Source of the DNA: a virus
DNA length: 33,838 nt
IMG/VR virus record: IMGVR_UViG_3300022939_000072
Location: 1 to 33,838 of that record
Reading direction: 5' to 3' (one strand)
Part shown: one piece after another, positions 17,501 through 25,187 of the stretch
Numbering within the stretch: the stretch's first letter is position 1
Layout: each line of letters opens with the position of its first letter
The notes under the pieces: model-generated
The model's database searches: none
The model's input: the letters and a program-made list of their open reading frames with translations, nothing else
Told to the model about the DNA's origin: nothing
Translations under genes and position numbers: made by a program

Positions 17501-20500
17501 ATGCTTTTTTAAGTAACAGGGGTAACCTTAGGGCAATGCGTTTTAATAATAAAATGTTTGATCAGGTTTTTACAGACAATATAGATAATGCTGTTTCTGC
17601 TATTGACTCTCAAATGCAATCTGAAATGGTTGTTGAAGAGGCTCAAGAAAAAATTGACTCTGCAAAAGCTTTAGGTATTGAACTTGACACTGCTACTGTT
17701 GAAAAAGAATTACTTAAAAACTATGATGTAGACTCTAAATCTTTTAAAAGAAATATTAAGTCCGGTTTTATTAACGAATTTCGTGATAAAATTGATGCTT
17801 TTATGGGTAAGAACACTAAAACAAAGCAAGACTTTGATAACAACTTAGCTAAAAATGCAGAAGCTATTTATGATACATTAACTGTTGAAGGTATGAGAAT
17901 GGCTCGCATGGAAGGTGGTTTAAACCCTTTTGAAGAAGCAGGCATGCTCGTTTTTAAAAATGGTCAGCTTGAAAAAGTTGCATTTAAAAATTTAAATAAA
18001 GATGAATTTGTAAAATATTTTAGCGACCCAAGTCTTAAAAAGCAAGCAAGATCTAATAGACAAAAGAGCCTTAAAGAGGCTATGACTGTTTCTGTGGCGG
18101 CTGCTCATGCTATTAAAATACTTAATACTAATGAAGCTTTAAAAAATAAAATTATAGATTTAAATGAGCTTAAGTCTAATGTAGCTAAAAATTTATTTCA
18201 ACAAAGTGATTTATTAACAGAAGAAGACTTTAATAGATATGAATCAGGCGGCTGGTCATCTATAGCCGCACAAAATAAAATTGAAAGACTATTAACAAAA
18301 AATGAAAACGATAGAGCGGCTGTACAAAGTTGGGCAATAAATGAATTGCCTAAATATTTTAGCAAAGAAGCTCTGCAAAAAATGGCTACAAGTTTTTCAA
18401 ATGGGCCACGGGAATTTTCTAAGGGCAATTGGTGGTTTGCGTCAACAGAAGATCTTTTAAATTCAATAGACCCTACACAAAAGTTTGCACCAGAATCAGA
18501 AAATATAAACATAGCCTTAACAAAGCAAGGGTACGGTAAAAATTTTATTAATAATATATTTGGTACAAAAGAGCATAAAGAATTTAATAAAAAGAAAATT
18601 CAAGGATTAAAAGAAATATTTTTAACATTTGAAAAAATGATTAAAGATAACCCGGATAATTCTAAATTTATTTTAGCTATACTTTCTAAAACAAGCGGAC
18701 ATCAAAATACTTTTGTTAGAGTTGCAGCTCCTATTAGATTTTTATCAAAAATAGCTGGCAAATCAGTCGAAGAGCATACAATGCCTGCAAGCATTGTAGC
18801 AAAATATTTATTTCAAAAAACTATAAAGGGTGAAATAAATAATTCTTTTAAGCCTATAGAAAAAAATTATTTTCAAGGGCAATTATTAGAAATTGATGAT
18901 AATAAATTAGTTGGAGACGGCTATAACTATAAATCGCTATTACCTGTAGGCTGGAAAGTCACTGATAATGTGTGGGCTAGATATTTTAATAAATTTGTTA
19001 GTAATAATAATGGAGGCATAAACCCTAATAATTATATTCTTGAAAACGGCAAAACTATTGCTGAAGAATTCAATGTTGGATTTGACGGTCTTATAGCTCC
19101 CGATATAAAAAAGACGCAACAAGAAGGAATTGCTGAACAAGCGGATAAAGTTGAGTTTATTATTGATAGAGCTATTGCTAAACTTAAAGAGCTTACAGGC
19201 ACAAAAGGTTTTGCTATTGATCCTTTTTTAATATTAGCAGCAAAAGATGTTAGTTTAAATGTTTTAATCGGAGGATTAAGAGCGGTTAAAATAGCATACA
19301 AAGGAGGAAAAAGCTTAGCAAAAGCAATTGATGCCGGATACCAGTCTGTTAAAAATTATATGACTGAGCGAGAATGGCTAGAATTTGCTAACCTTGCTAC
19401 GCGGGAAATAATTGATGAAAAAACGCCAGGACAGGTAAGATTATCTATATATAGTGAATCGGGCGTTGCTAAAGCTCAAGAGCAAGTAAGGCTACAAAGC
19501 GAAAGATTATTAAAAGACTTGGGTGTAGATACTACGGGATTAAGCACTGAAGAGCTTAATGAAAAATTAAATGTTTTACGTAAGGCTAGAAATGTTGCGT
19601 TAGATAAAAAAGCACCTAAAAAGAAAGCAAGAGTATTTGACTTTGACGATACACTTGCGCAGAGCAAATCTAATGTGCTTTATACGCTTCCAGACGGTAC
19701 AACTGGCAAATTAAACGCTACAGAATTTGCGGCTCAATCTGAGGAGCTTATGGAGGCCGGCGCAGAATTTGACTTTTCAGAGTTTTCTAAAGTTGTTGAC
19801 GGAAGCAAAGGGCCTTTAGCTGTTCTTGCTAAAAAATTAACTGAAGCAAAAGGAGATCGTGATGTGTTTGTATTAACGGCTAGACCGGCTAATTCGGCTC
19901 AGGCAATACAAAGTTTTTTACGTTCTGCTTTAGGCATAAGTATACCATTAGAAAACATAACCGGACTTGGTGACGGGGCTCCGAGTGCTAAAGCGTTTTG
20001 GATGGCAGAAAAAGTTGCTGAAGGCTATAACGATTTGTTTTTTGCTGATGATGCACCTAAAAATGTAGCTGCTGTAAATAAAATGCTTACTGACTTAGGC
20101 GTAAAAAAGAAAGTGCAAGTTGCTAAAGAGGCTGAAGCTCCATCTCTCGAAGATGAAATGGATAATATATTAAGATCTAAAAAACCTACTAAAGGCTCTT
20201 TATTTAGAAAAATTAATATATATGTTCCGCCCGGAGCTGACGACTTTATGGGATTGCTATACACATTTTTAGGCAAAGGCTCAATTGGCGAAGCTCAAAT
20301 GAAGTTTTTTCAAGATAATTTAATGACTCCATTTGCTAAAGGAATAGCCGCTTATGAAGCAGCAAAAGTTTCTTTAGCCCGAGATCATAGAGCGTTAAAG
20401 AAAAGATATAAAAATAAAAAGCTTTTAAAACAAAAAGTTCTTGATGGTTTATATACTAATGAACAAGCAGTAAGAGCATACTTATATGAAAAAGCTGGGT

Positions 20501-22365
20501 ATGATTTAGGCATGAATAAAGCTGATGCTGCCGGTTTAGTTTCTATAGTTGAAGGAAATGCTGAATTAAAAGCTTTTGCAGATGATTTAGCTAAAATAAC
20601 TAAAATACCAGAAGGCTATCCTGAAATAACAGAAAATTGGTTAGGTGGTAATATTCAAACTGATTTAGCTAATGTTTCAAATAAAGCTCAAAGAAAATTA
20701 TTTTTAACAGAATTTATTAATAATAAAGAACAAATATTTTCTGATATTAATATGAAGCTTATAAAACAAATGCATGGAAATGATTTTGTGGATGCATTGA
20801 AAAATGTTTTAGAGCGAATGGAAACTGGCGTAAACCGTAAGAAAGGTAAAGACAAAGAATTCAATGCTGCTATGAATTGGATTAACCAATCTGTAGCAAA
20901 CGTTATGGCTATAAACCTTAGATCTGCTGTTCTTCAGCAATTATCTATTATTAACTTCATGAACTGGAGTTTTAATAATCCATTTATGATGGCTAAAGCT
21001 ATGGCAAATGTACCTCAATTTAGCAATGACTTTATTGAGCTTTGGAATTCTACATTTTTAACCGAGCGTCGTGGCGGCCTAAAAATTGAAATTAATACCG
21101 CTGATCTTGCTGATTCAGAGCCTGGAAATTGGTTTTTAAGAACGCATAAAAAGCTTTTAGAGTTAGGTTTTAAGCCTACTCAATGGGGAGATAGCTTTGC
21201 TATTTCATTTGGAGGAGCTAGTTGGTATAGAAATAAAATAAACCAATTAGTAAACCAAGGAATGAATGAAGCGGAGGCTAAAGAACAAGCTATGCTTGAA
21301 TTCCAAGAAATTGCTGAAACATCGCAACAATCGTCTAGGCCAGATAAAATTTCTAGACAACAAGCATCTGAAATTGGTAGATTTATATTAGCATTTGCTA
21401 ATACTCCATTACAGTATGCGAGGGAAACTAAAAAAGCAACACTTGATTTAATTAATGGTAGAGGTGACTGGAAAACAAATGCTTCTAAAATAATTTATTA
21501 TGGCGCTGCTCAAAACATTATATTCTCTGGTTTACAAAGCGCTATATTTAGCTTATTGTTATCCGATAATGACGATGATGAAAAAGCTGAAAAGCAATTA
21601 GGATATTTTGCTAATGGCCTTTTAGATGGATTTTTAAGAGGTATGGGTTATTCGGGAGCCGTAATTGCTGCTCTTAAAAACCTTGGCATGGAATACTACG
21701 ATCAATACCAAAAACGCAAAGCTGGTAAAAGAGTATATGACCCTGCTTTAGGTTTAATACAAGCTGGTCTTACAATATCTCCTCCTGTAAGTAAAAAAAT
21801 TGGTGATATAGTAGAGGCTCAAAAATTTGAAAATTGGAGGCAATATAAAGACGATCCATTTTATCAAGGATTTGCAATTGCAAATTATACAGCTGCAATA
21901 GCTAATATACCTTTAGACAGGGCATTTAAAAAGGCCGAAAACTTAAAGGCTATTGATATGGATAAAAACGCGGCATGGCAAAATATTTTGTTAAGCTTAG
22001 GGTGGAGTCCTTATCAATTAGGTATTGAAACTAAAAAATCAAATAAAAATAAGTCTAAAAGAACACCTTTAAATAAAAAAGAAGCATTACCAGAAGGAGT
22101 ATTAGGTAAAGCACATAAAGATGGGACTATTCAAGTTGCACCGGGTTTATCACCAGCAAAAAAGAAAGAAGTTATTGCTCATGAAAAAAAGCATATTGCT
22201 GATATGAAATCTGGAAAACTAGGATATGATGCATCTAATGTTTATTGGGATGGTAATAAATATCCAAGAACACCTGATAAAAAAATAATTTATGATGGAG
22301 TTGCTTATGACGAAGGTCATAAACATTTACCATGGGAAAAATCAGCTAACAATATAAAAGTATAA
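14521..22365 (+). CDS. Giant internal virion protein with HAD-like and HExxH metallopeptidase-like domains
   Basis: 2614 aa, by far the largest gene. Residues 1-380 are charged helices. Two hydrophobic Gly/Ala stretches (~386-410, ~475-500) and one near the C-terminus (~2330-2348) could insert into membranes. Residues ~640-900 are coiled coil. Residues ~1701-1865 carry HAD motifs: DFDDT (D1707, D1709), LTARP (T1786) and FADDAPKN (D1843, D1844). Residues ~1870-2450 are a helical region (FILAFANTPLQYARETKKA). The last ~90 residues hold HEKKH (H2554, E2555, H2558) and a final PWEKSA. No RNA polymerase DxDGD motif is visible. Size and position match the largest DNA-ejection protein (T7 gp16 role). 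The enzymatic domains may trim nucleotides or cell wall, or process the protein; that is speculation. Confidence 0.65.
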   Translation: MLTENQRQELLNLAAQLEAQGLSQQEIQNAIDNKKAEMLGQNTLDEAKKIEPAAEEAAPAAGQNVMDLQREGGFLESLEETLPNRIAKEQKEADKKYIFRAEKGTIPGNLSFEGEYIVSKKDLFNDKSLNINSEEDLQKYLQYQFEKGKFVNEYAEDPMLIASGQESSSQFEALNEDELNNAKAEFKSYFENPTYSYSVPTIGGVPKTIVEDKDLNKKGFIEQAKAELKKEKPTGSIISDSEIYSKAEDLYIENLKQKKYNDKTEDIAKEADNRIELLKEQTKKAEGIADIGKLDAKNAQIERDVYTDVIKNIVSYTDNFSKVQIKNQKELDQAKQIQENINNAVSYISKKYESTDDIIKSSIEKANTSKEIKDLVKRNYDPLSNLVGSFAATSLDILGNTMQLPAYLFSATEGVVDALTEENISLGDFEKTGLEWGNFLKAGSEDIRSDIARPKAVSDLEADDFGLWFTQLIGNQLPIIATLAASGGYSGLVGMGAMTAGGKYAEMMAEMDSNPNIKYSRGQLFAAPAIVGLGEAGSELITLRQLNVLKAAFKKSPSLKESVVNYIKNQTFSGVASDIIGEGGTEMLAQGTENLVDKFMLDKKIELSEGLLDSFVSGAVMSAGVFKSPLIFKQIFNPFRSKDSEIEIARGEQLIKELNEEIAKLDPNIENDKKQIEFLGNAVNDIKSKQIKYLAKDLNNIDNLTTKQKQELIKLDSEIGKIRLDAAEVSNNSKTKNAYNLAIQPLKEKYDSLTQRKDTILQSANENNYDPASLERSILEGYQTKGLTRDFYLNKRVELLNEEIKNLEEIKKGVKDPERIAMLDLKIKNRQAQLAYSVPSAMGIVGTDFSTAKGIKKASLDFVNGSRELLELLNTKDPNLRITQEEYNARYAKLRKSFERAKSRLASKPKEFTKLQAIYDKYNIKKGETMPNKAALEFQNAMGGIVESIAKRLYDPVPKDSRGNYTRSQFIGDTKRNMVMLIQNEFDPQKQGLDAFLSNRGNLRAMRFNNKMFDQVFTDNIDNAVSAIDSQMQSEMVVEEAQEKIDSAKALGIELDTATVEKELLKNYDVDSKSFKRNIKSGFINEFRDKIDAFMGKNTKTKQDFDNNLAKNAEAIYDTLTVEGMRMARMEGGLNPFEEAGMLVFKNGQLEKVAFKNLNKDEFVKYFSDPSLKKQARSNRQKSLKEAMTVSVAAAHAIKILNTNEALKNKIIDLNELKSNVAKNLFQQSDLLTEEDFNRYESGGWSSIAAQNKIERLLTKNENDRAAVQSWAINELPKYFSKEALQKMATSFSNGPREFSKGNWWFASTEDLLNSIDPTQKFAPESENINIALTKQGYGKNFINNIFGTKEHKEFNKKKIQGLKEIFLTFEKMIKDNPDNSKFILAILSKTSGHQNTFVRVAAPIRFLSKIAGKSVEEHTMPASIVAKYLFQKTIKGEINNSFKPIEKNYFQGQLLEIDDNKLVGDGYNYKSLLPVGWKVTDNVWARYFNKFVSNNNGGINPNNYILENGKTIAEEFNVGFDGLIAPDIKKTQQEGIAEQADKVEFIIDRAIAKLKELTGTKGFAIDPFLILAAKDVSLNVLIGGLRAVKIAYKGGKSLAKAIDAGYQSVKNYMTEREWLEFANLATREIIDEKTPGQVRLSIYSESGVAKAQEQVRLQSERLLKDLGVDTTGLSTEELNEKLNVLRKARNVALDKKAPKKKARVFDFDDTLAQSKSNVLYTLPDGTTGKLNATEFAAQSEELMEAGAEFDFSEFSKVVDGSKGPLAVLAKKLTEAKGDRDVFVLTARPANSAQAIQSFLRSALGISIPLENITGLGDGAPSAKAFWMAEKVAEGYNDLFFADDAPKNVAAVNKMLTDLGVKKKVQVAKEAEAPSLEDEMDNILRSKKPTKGSLFRKINIYVPPGADDFMGLLYTFLGKGSIGEAQMKFFQDNLMTPFAKGIAAYEAAKVSLARDHRALKKRYKNKKLLKQKVLDGLYTNEQAVRAYLYEKAGYDLGMNKADAAGLVSIVEGNAELKAFADDLAKITKIPEGYPEITENWLGGNIQTDLANVSNKAQRKLFLTEFINNKEQIFSDINMKLIKQMHGNDFVDALKNVLERMETGVNRKKGKDKEFNAAMNWINQSVANVMAINLRSAVLQQLSIINFMNWSFNNPFMMAKAMANVPQFSNDFIELWNSTFLTERRGGLKIEINTADLADSEPGNWFLRTHKKLLELGFKPTQWGDSFAISFGGASWYRNKINQLVNQGMNEAEAKEQAMLEFQEIAETSQQSSRPDKISRQQASEIGRFILAFANTPLQYARETKKATLDLINGRGDWKTNASKIIYYGAAQNIIFSGLQSAIFSLLLSDNDDDEKAEKQLGYFANGLLDGFLRGMGYSGAVIAALKNLGMEYYDQYQKRKAGKRVYDPALGLIQAGLTISPPVSKKIGDIVEAQKFENWRQYKDDPFYQGFAIANYTAAIANIPLDRAFKKAENLKAIDMDKNAAWQNILLSLGWSPYQLGIETKKSNKNKSKRTPLNKKEALPEGVLGKAHKDGTIQVAPGLSPAKKKEVIAHEKKHIADMKSGKLGYDASNVYWDGNKYPRTPDKKIIYDGVAYDEGHKHLPWEKSANNIKV
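19621..20115 (+). other. HAD-like phosphatase domain inside giant virion protein
   Basis: Motif I 'VFDFDDTLAQ' (nucleophile D1707, acid D1709), motif II 'FVLTARPA' (T1786), a Lys in 'SAKAFWMAEKV' and motif IV 'LFFADDAPKN' (D1843/D1844) occur in the correct order and spacing for a compact HAD hydrolase. All catalytic positions are kept, so it is probably active. Confidence 0.7.
22084..22362 (+). other. C-terminal HExxH metallopeptidase-like domain
   Basis: Residues ~2522-2614 contain 'KEVIAHEKKHIADM' with H2554, E2555 and H2558, a zincin signature. Further candidate ligands are D2561, in the HExxHxxD arrangement, and a Glu in the terminal 'LPWEKSA'. It is placed at the extreme C-terminus, like processing or cell-wall peptidases on phage structural proteins. 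Confidence 0.55.
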
Positions 22366-22367
22366 AT

Positions 22368-22799
22368 ATGGAAGGAATTACTGATCCAAATGAATTAGAA
22401 AAAAGAATAGCTTCTGAATACCAAGAAGACCAAAAACAAAAAAACTTAGCTAAAAAATACGTTGCATACGAAGATGCATCAGAAGAAAGAAAAAAACGTA
22501 TAGAGGCTAGAGATAAAAACAAGCAAGCAAGATATGCGGCTCACAAACAAAGAGTAGACGCTAAGCGGGAAAGATATGCTGATAAAATGTTTTCAAAAGG
22601 TATTGTTAAAAATAAAAATGAGGCAAGAGATCGTTTTGATAATTTAAGAAATATAACATTAAGAAGCCGAAAAGAGGCAGACGAACTTACGTATCCTTTT
22701 AAAACTTCAGATGAATACAAAGAACCAGAAGTAGTAGATCCAAAAACTTCAACAATTGAGTTTAGATATGATAATACATATGATAATAGAATAGCATAA
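22368..22799 (+). CDS. Charged coiled-coil protein, unknown
   Basis: 143 aa, dominated by Lys, Arg and Glu (KKRIEARDKNKQARYAAHKQ), strongly helical to about residue 105, then an extended tail rich in Thr, Asp and Tyr. It begins two bases after the giant gene's stop and is the last gene before the bidirectional terminator. There are no cysteines, membrane segment or motifs. It may be a small virion or DNA-packing protein; no family is recognised. Confidence 0.6.
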   Translation: MEGITDPNELEKRIASEYQEDQKQKNLAKKYVAYEDASEERKKRIEARDKNKQARYAAHKQRVDAKRERYADKMFSKGIVKNKNEARDRFDNLRNITLRSRKEADELTYPFKTSDEYKEPEVVDPKTSTIEFRYDNTYDNRIA

Positions 22800-22800
22800 T

Positions 22801-22845
22801 AAAAAAATGGGGTATTGCAATTAAGCAGTACCCCATTCTTTATTT
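22801..22845. terminator. Bidirectional rho-independent terminator
   Basis: A 13-bp stem with one G-U pair (22806-22818 with 22825-22837; core AATGGGGTA/TACCCCATT) and loop AATTAA. It is flanked by an A7 run on the left, giving a T-tract for the minus strand, and by TTTATTT on the right for the plus strand. It sits exactly between convergent genes. Confidence 0.85.
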
Positions 22846-23086
22846 AAAATAACAATCCAATTAGAAGACCAACAATCGGACCAATAATAGCCCAACCTTC
22901 TAGCATTCTAATTTTTCTTAGCTCTGCACCAGTAAATACATTGTCAGATGTATCTAATATCACATTACCAGCTTTGTCTTTGAGCTCCTCCAATTGATCA
23001 CCAGCTTTTGCTTTTAACTCATCAAGTTCAGCTTCTAGCTCTTTGATCTTCTCCTTTGCTTTTTTAAACGTAAATCGTTCTGCCAT
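22844..23086 (-). CDS. Coiled-coil tail-anchored small membrane protein
   Basis: 80 aa. Residues 5-40 are a Lys/Glu coiled coil (KAKEKIKELEAELDELKAKA). After a polar linker, residues ~63-80 are one hydrophobic helix ending at the C-terminus (GWAIIGPIVGLLIGLLF). This topology places the coil in the cytoplasm or virion with a C-terminal membrane anchor. It is the last gene of the minus operon, 12 bases after nrdA. Candidates are a lysis accessory, superinfection or membrane-scaffold factor; no holin or spanin signature (no lipobox or signal peptide) allows a firm call. Confidence 0.6.
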   Translation of the reverse strand: MAERFTFKKAKEKIKELEAELDELKAKAGDQLEELKDKAGNVILDTSDNVFTGAELRKIRMLEGWAIIGPIVGLLIGLLF

Positions 23087-23098
23087 AATAAATTTTAA

Positions 23099-24841
23099 TT
23101 AACCGTCGCAGCTTAAACAATCAGGATCCATAGCCGCTGCCGCTATATCTCCCCTTAATACAGATTCTGTTCTGGTATAATATAGTGTTTTTATACCTCG
23201 CTTCCAAGCCTCTATATGAACTTGGTTTAGCCACCTTGGTGTAGCCTCGGATGGAAACGCTAAATTTAACGATACTGATTGATCAATATAGTCCTGTCGT
23301 ATTCCAGCTTGCCGCACCAATTCTAATTGGTTTATCTCTTTAAATGTTTTAAATACATTTTTTACAGACTCGCCTTCTACTTGGTTAAGTCTTCCTCCGT
23401 GATCATAAAACCATCCATCGAGTTCTTTAATTCCTTGAACGGATCCACCATCTTCCAGAATTTTATCCCAAGTTTCTTTATTATCAATACCAATTTTTCT
23501 TAATACTTTTTTAAGTTCTTTATTCTTACGTATAAATGTACCCTTAGCACTTTGTTCTGTAAACACATTGGCCGCCCAAGGCTCAATGCCTGGCGAAACG
23601 TTACCTGAAAGTTTTGAGTTAGATACGGTTGGCGCAATAGCTCTTAAATGCGTATTACGCATGCCTGTTCCAACACACCACAAAGGTTCACCATAAACCT
23701 CAGCTAAAGCACGAGACGCTCTTTCAGTTTCTATTTTTATTTTTGAAAAAATTTCTCGCGTTTTGAATTGTGCTAATAAACTTTCGAACGCTATTCCGTT
23801 TTTCTGTAACAGGCTGTGCCATCCAAGGACACCTAACCCAAGTGCCCGGCCTTTCTCCGCACTGCGTACAGAGTTCTCGAATCCCTTCATATTCTTTGCC
23901 TTCTGAATAAATTCTTCCAGCACACCGTCCAGGAACCAAGTTGCGTCGTAAATTAAATTCGTATTCTTCCATTCGTCGTATTTGTCTAAGTTTACTGATG
24001 ACAAGCAGCAAACAAAACTATGACTTTCATCTGTATGTAATACAATTTCACTACAGATATTAGTCATATGCACTTTTAAACTGTTTTTCTTATAAGCTTC
24101 TGGATTAGCTTTGTTTGTATTTCCTTTAAATAAAATGTATGGTTCTCCAGTTGCTTTGCGCTTTTGGAGAAGCTTTGACCATTTTCTTCTTGCGTCAGGA
24201 TTTCCTTGTTCAAGGTTTCGCATAAATTTATCGCCAACGACAGCACACTGGTGTAAGTTAAGAGATTGCCTGTTGACATCGCCTTTAGGTTCTCTGATTT
24301 CCAACCACTCTTCAAAATCGTTGTGTTCAATATTGATGTTAACACTTGCAGCTCCTCTTCTAACGGAACCTTGGTTGGTCGCGAGTATAGTTGAGTCGTA
24401 GATTTTGCAAAAAGGGACAACGCCGTCTGATGTTCCATTACCTGTAATTCTAGATCCAGCGGGTCTAATCATATTAATGCCAATACCAACACCGCCGCCA
24501 TGCTTGGCTAATAGCATCATTTCTAAATTCTTCATACCTATTTCATTAATGCTGTCACCAACATCAATTCCAAAACAACTTATAGGTAAACCTCTATCTG
24601 TGCCAGTATTTGATAATACAGGCGAAGCTAAACATAACCATCCATCCCATATATACTGAAAGAAACGATCAGCCATTTCTGGCTTATATAATCTTCTAGC
24701 TACAGTCTTAGCAACTCTCCAATAAGCATCTTTAGGCGTTTCACCAGGCAATAAATAACCACCTGTTATTGTTTTTTTGTAGACTTCTGTATCACCCCAA
24801 ATAGGGTAATCTTCGCCTTTTTTCCATTCGTTATCCCACAT
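23099..24841 (-). CDS. nrdA: Ribonucleotide reductase class I, large (alpha) subunit
   Basis: 580 aa. It reduces ribonucleoside diphosphates to deoxyribonucleotides with NrdB. Active-site features are present: C89 in 'PISCFG' (E. coli C225), N261/C263/E265 in 'NICSEI' (N437/C439/E441), C278 or C279 (C462), the Y554/Y555 pair in 'LYYTR' for radical transfer, and the C-terminal C575/C578 'CLSCDG' redox tail. It is much shorter than E. coli NrdA (761 aa). It starts directly at the pre-catalytic helices and has no N-terminal ATP-cone, so the known dATP overall-activity switch is absent. The start overlaps the preceding gene by 11 bases. Very confident. Confidence 0.95.
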   Translation of the reverse strand: MWDNEWKKGEDYPIWGDTEVYKKTITGGYLLPGETPKDAYWRVAKTVARRLYKPEMADRFFQYIWDGWLCLASPVLSNTGTDRGLPISCFGIDVGDSINEIGMKNLEMMLLAKHGGGVGIGINMIRPAGSRITGNGTSDGVVPFCKIYDSTILATNQGSVRRGAASVNINIEHNDFEEWLEIREPKGDVNRQSLNLHQCAVVGDKFMRNLEQGNPDARRKWSKLLQKRKATGEPYILFKGNTNKANPEAYKKNSLKVHMTNICSEIVLHTDESHSFVCCLSSVNLDKYDEWKNTNLIYDATWFLDGVLEEFIQKAKNMKGFENSVRSAEKGRALGLGVLGWHSLLQKNGIAFESLLAQFKTREIFSKIKIETERASRALAEVYGEPLWCVGTGMRNTHLRAIAPTVSNSKLSGNVSPGIEPWAANVFTEQSAKGTFIRKNKELKKVLRKIGIDNKETWDKILEDGGSVQGIKELDGWFYDHGGRLNQVEGESVKNVFKTFKEINQLELVRQAGIRQDYIDQSVSLNLAFPSEATPRWLNQVHIEAWKRGIKTLYYTRTESVLRGDIAAAAMDPDCLSCDG

Positions 24842-25187
24842 AATTATATAAATAAATTAAATAGCCTATTGCTACATTCAAATTTACAGCTACTAAATTC
24901 CATTGTTTTAAAACTAAAACCTGCGGAGTTAATAATAAACCAGCTATTACATATGTTATTGCTCCAATCTTACCATAACTTAATAAATGAGGAGACATCA
25001 TCATAAAAGCAGTGCCCATATACCCTAATCTGAAAGATAATCTTTCTACAGGTGATAATTTTTTTTGTAATACAAGAGCTCTTAAAAATCTTTGTTTAAA
25101 ACGATATTCGCATTTTTTACAAGTGCGTTTACCATATCTAAATTTATCAACTGATTTTTCTTTATGACATTTATTACATTTTCTCAT
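24831..25187 (-). CDS. Zinc-ribbon membrane protein between nrdB and nrdA
   Basis: 118 aa from the ATG at 25187, which overlaps the nrdB stop as TAATG; an in-frame TTG two codons earlier is less likely. Residues 4-26 hold two CxxC pairs (C4, C7, C23, C26) in a Lys/Arg-rich segment, a small zinc ribbon as seen in phage HNH-associated or DNA-binding proteins. Residues ~54-70, ~73-92 and ~97-115 are three hydrophobic segments consistent with membrane helices. It is co-translated with the RNR subunits. Many phages put a glutaredoxin between nrdA and nrdB; this is not one (no CPYC motif, no thioredoxin fold). The role is unknown. Confidence 0.7.
   Translation of the reverse strand: MRKCNKCHKEKSVDKFRYGKRTCKKCEYRFKQRFLRALVLQKKLSPVERLSFRLGYMGTAFMMMSPHLLSYGKIGAITYVIAGLLLTPQVLVLKQWNLVAVNLNVAIGYLIYLYNYVG

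Noticed and set aside
16227-20276. Several antisense ORFs of 60-120 codons inside the giant virion gene
   Set aside because: They lie wholly opposite a long coding frame, have low-complexity Ser/Phe/Leu composition typical of reversed AT-rich codons and no start-context support.
14521-22365. Virion RNA polymerase in the giant protein
   Set aside because: Giant virion proteins of crAss-like and N4-like phages can be RNA polymerases, but no DxDGD-type motif was seen; the DFDDT match belongs to a HAD domain with its other motifs.
24076-24659. Overlapping ORFs on both strands inside nrdA
   Set aside because: nrdA has all catalytic motifs across this region; the others are frame shadows.
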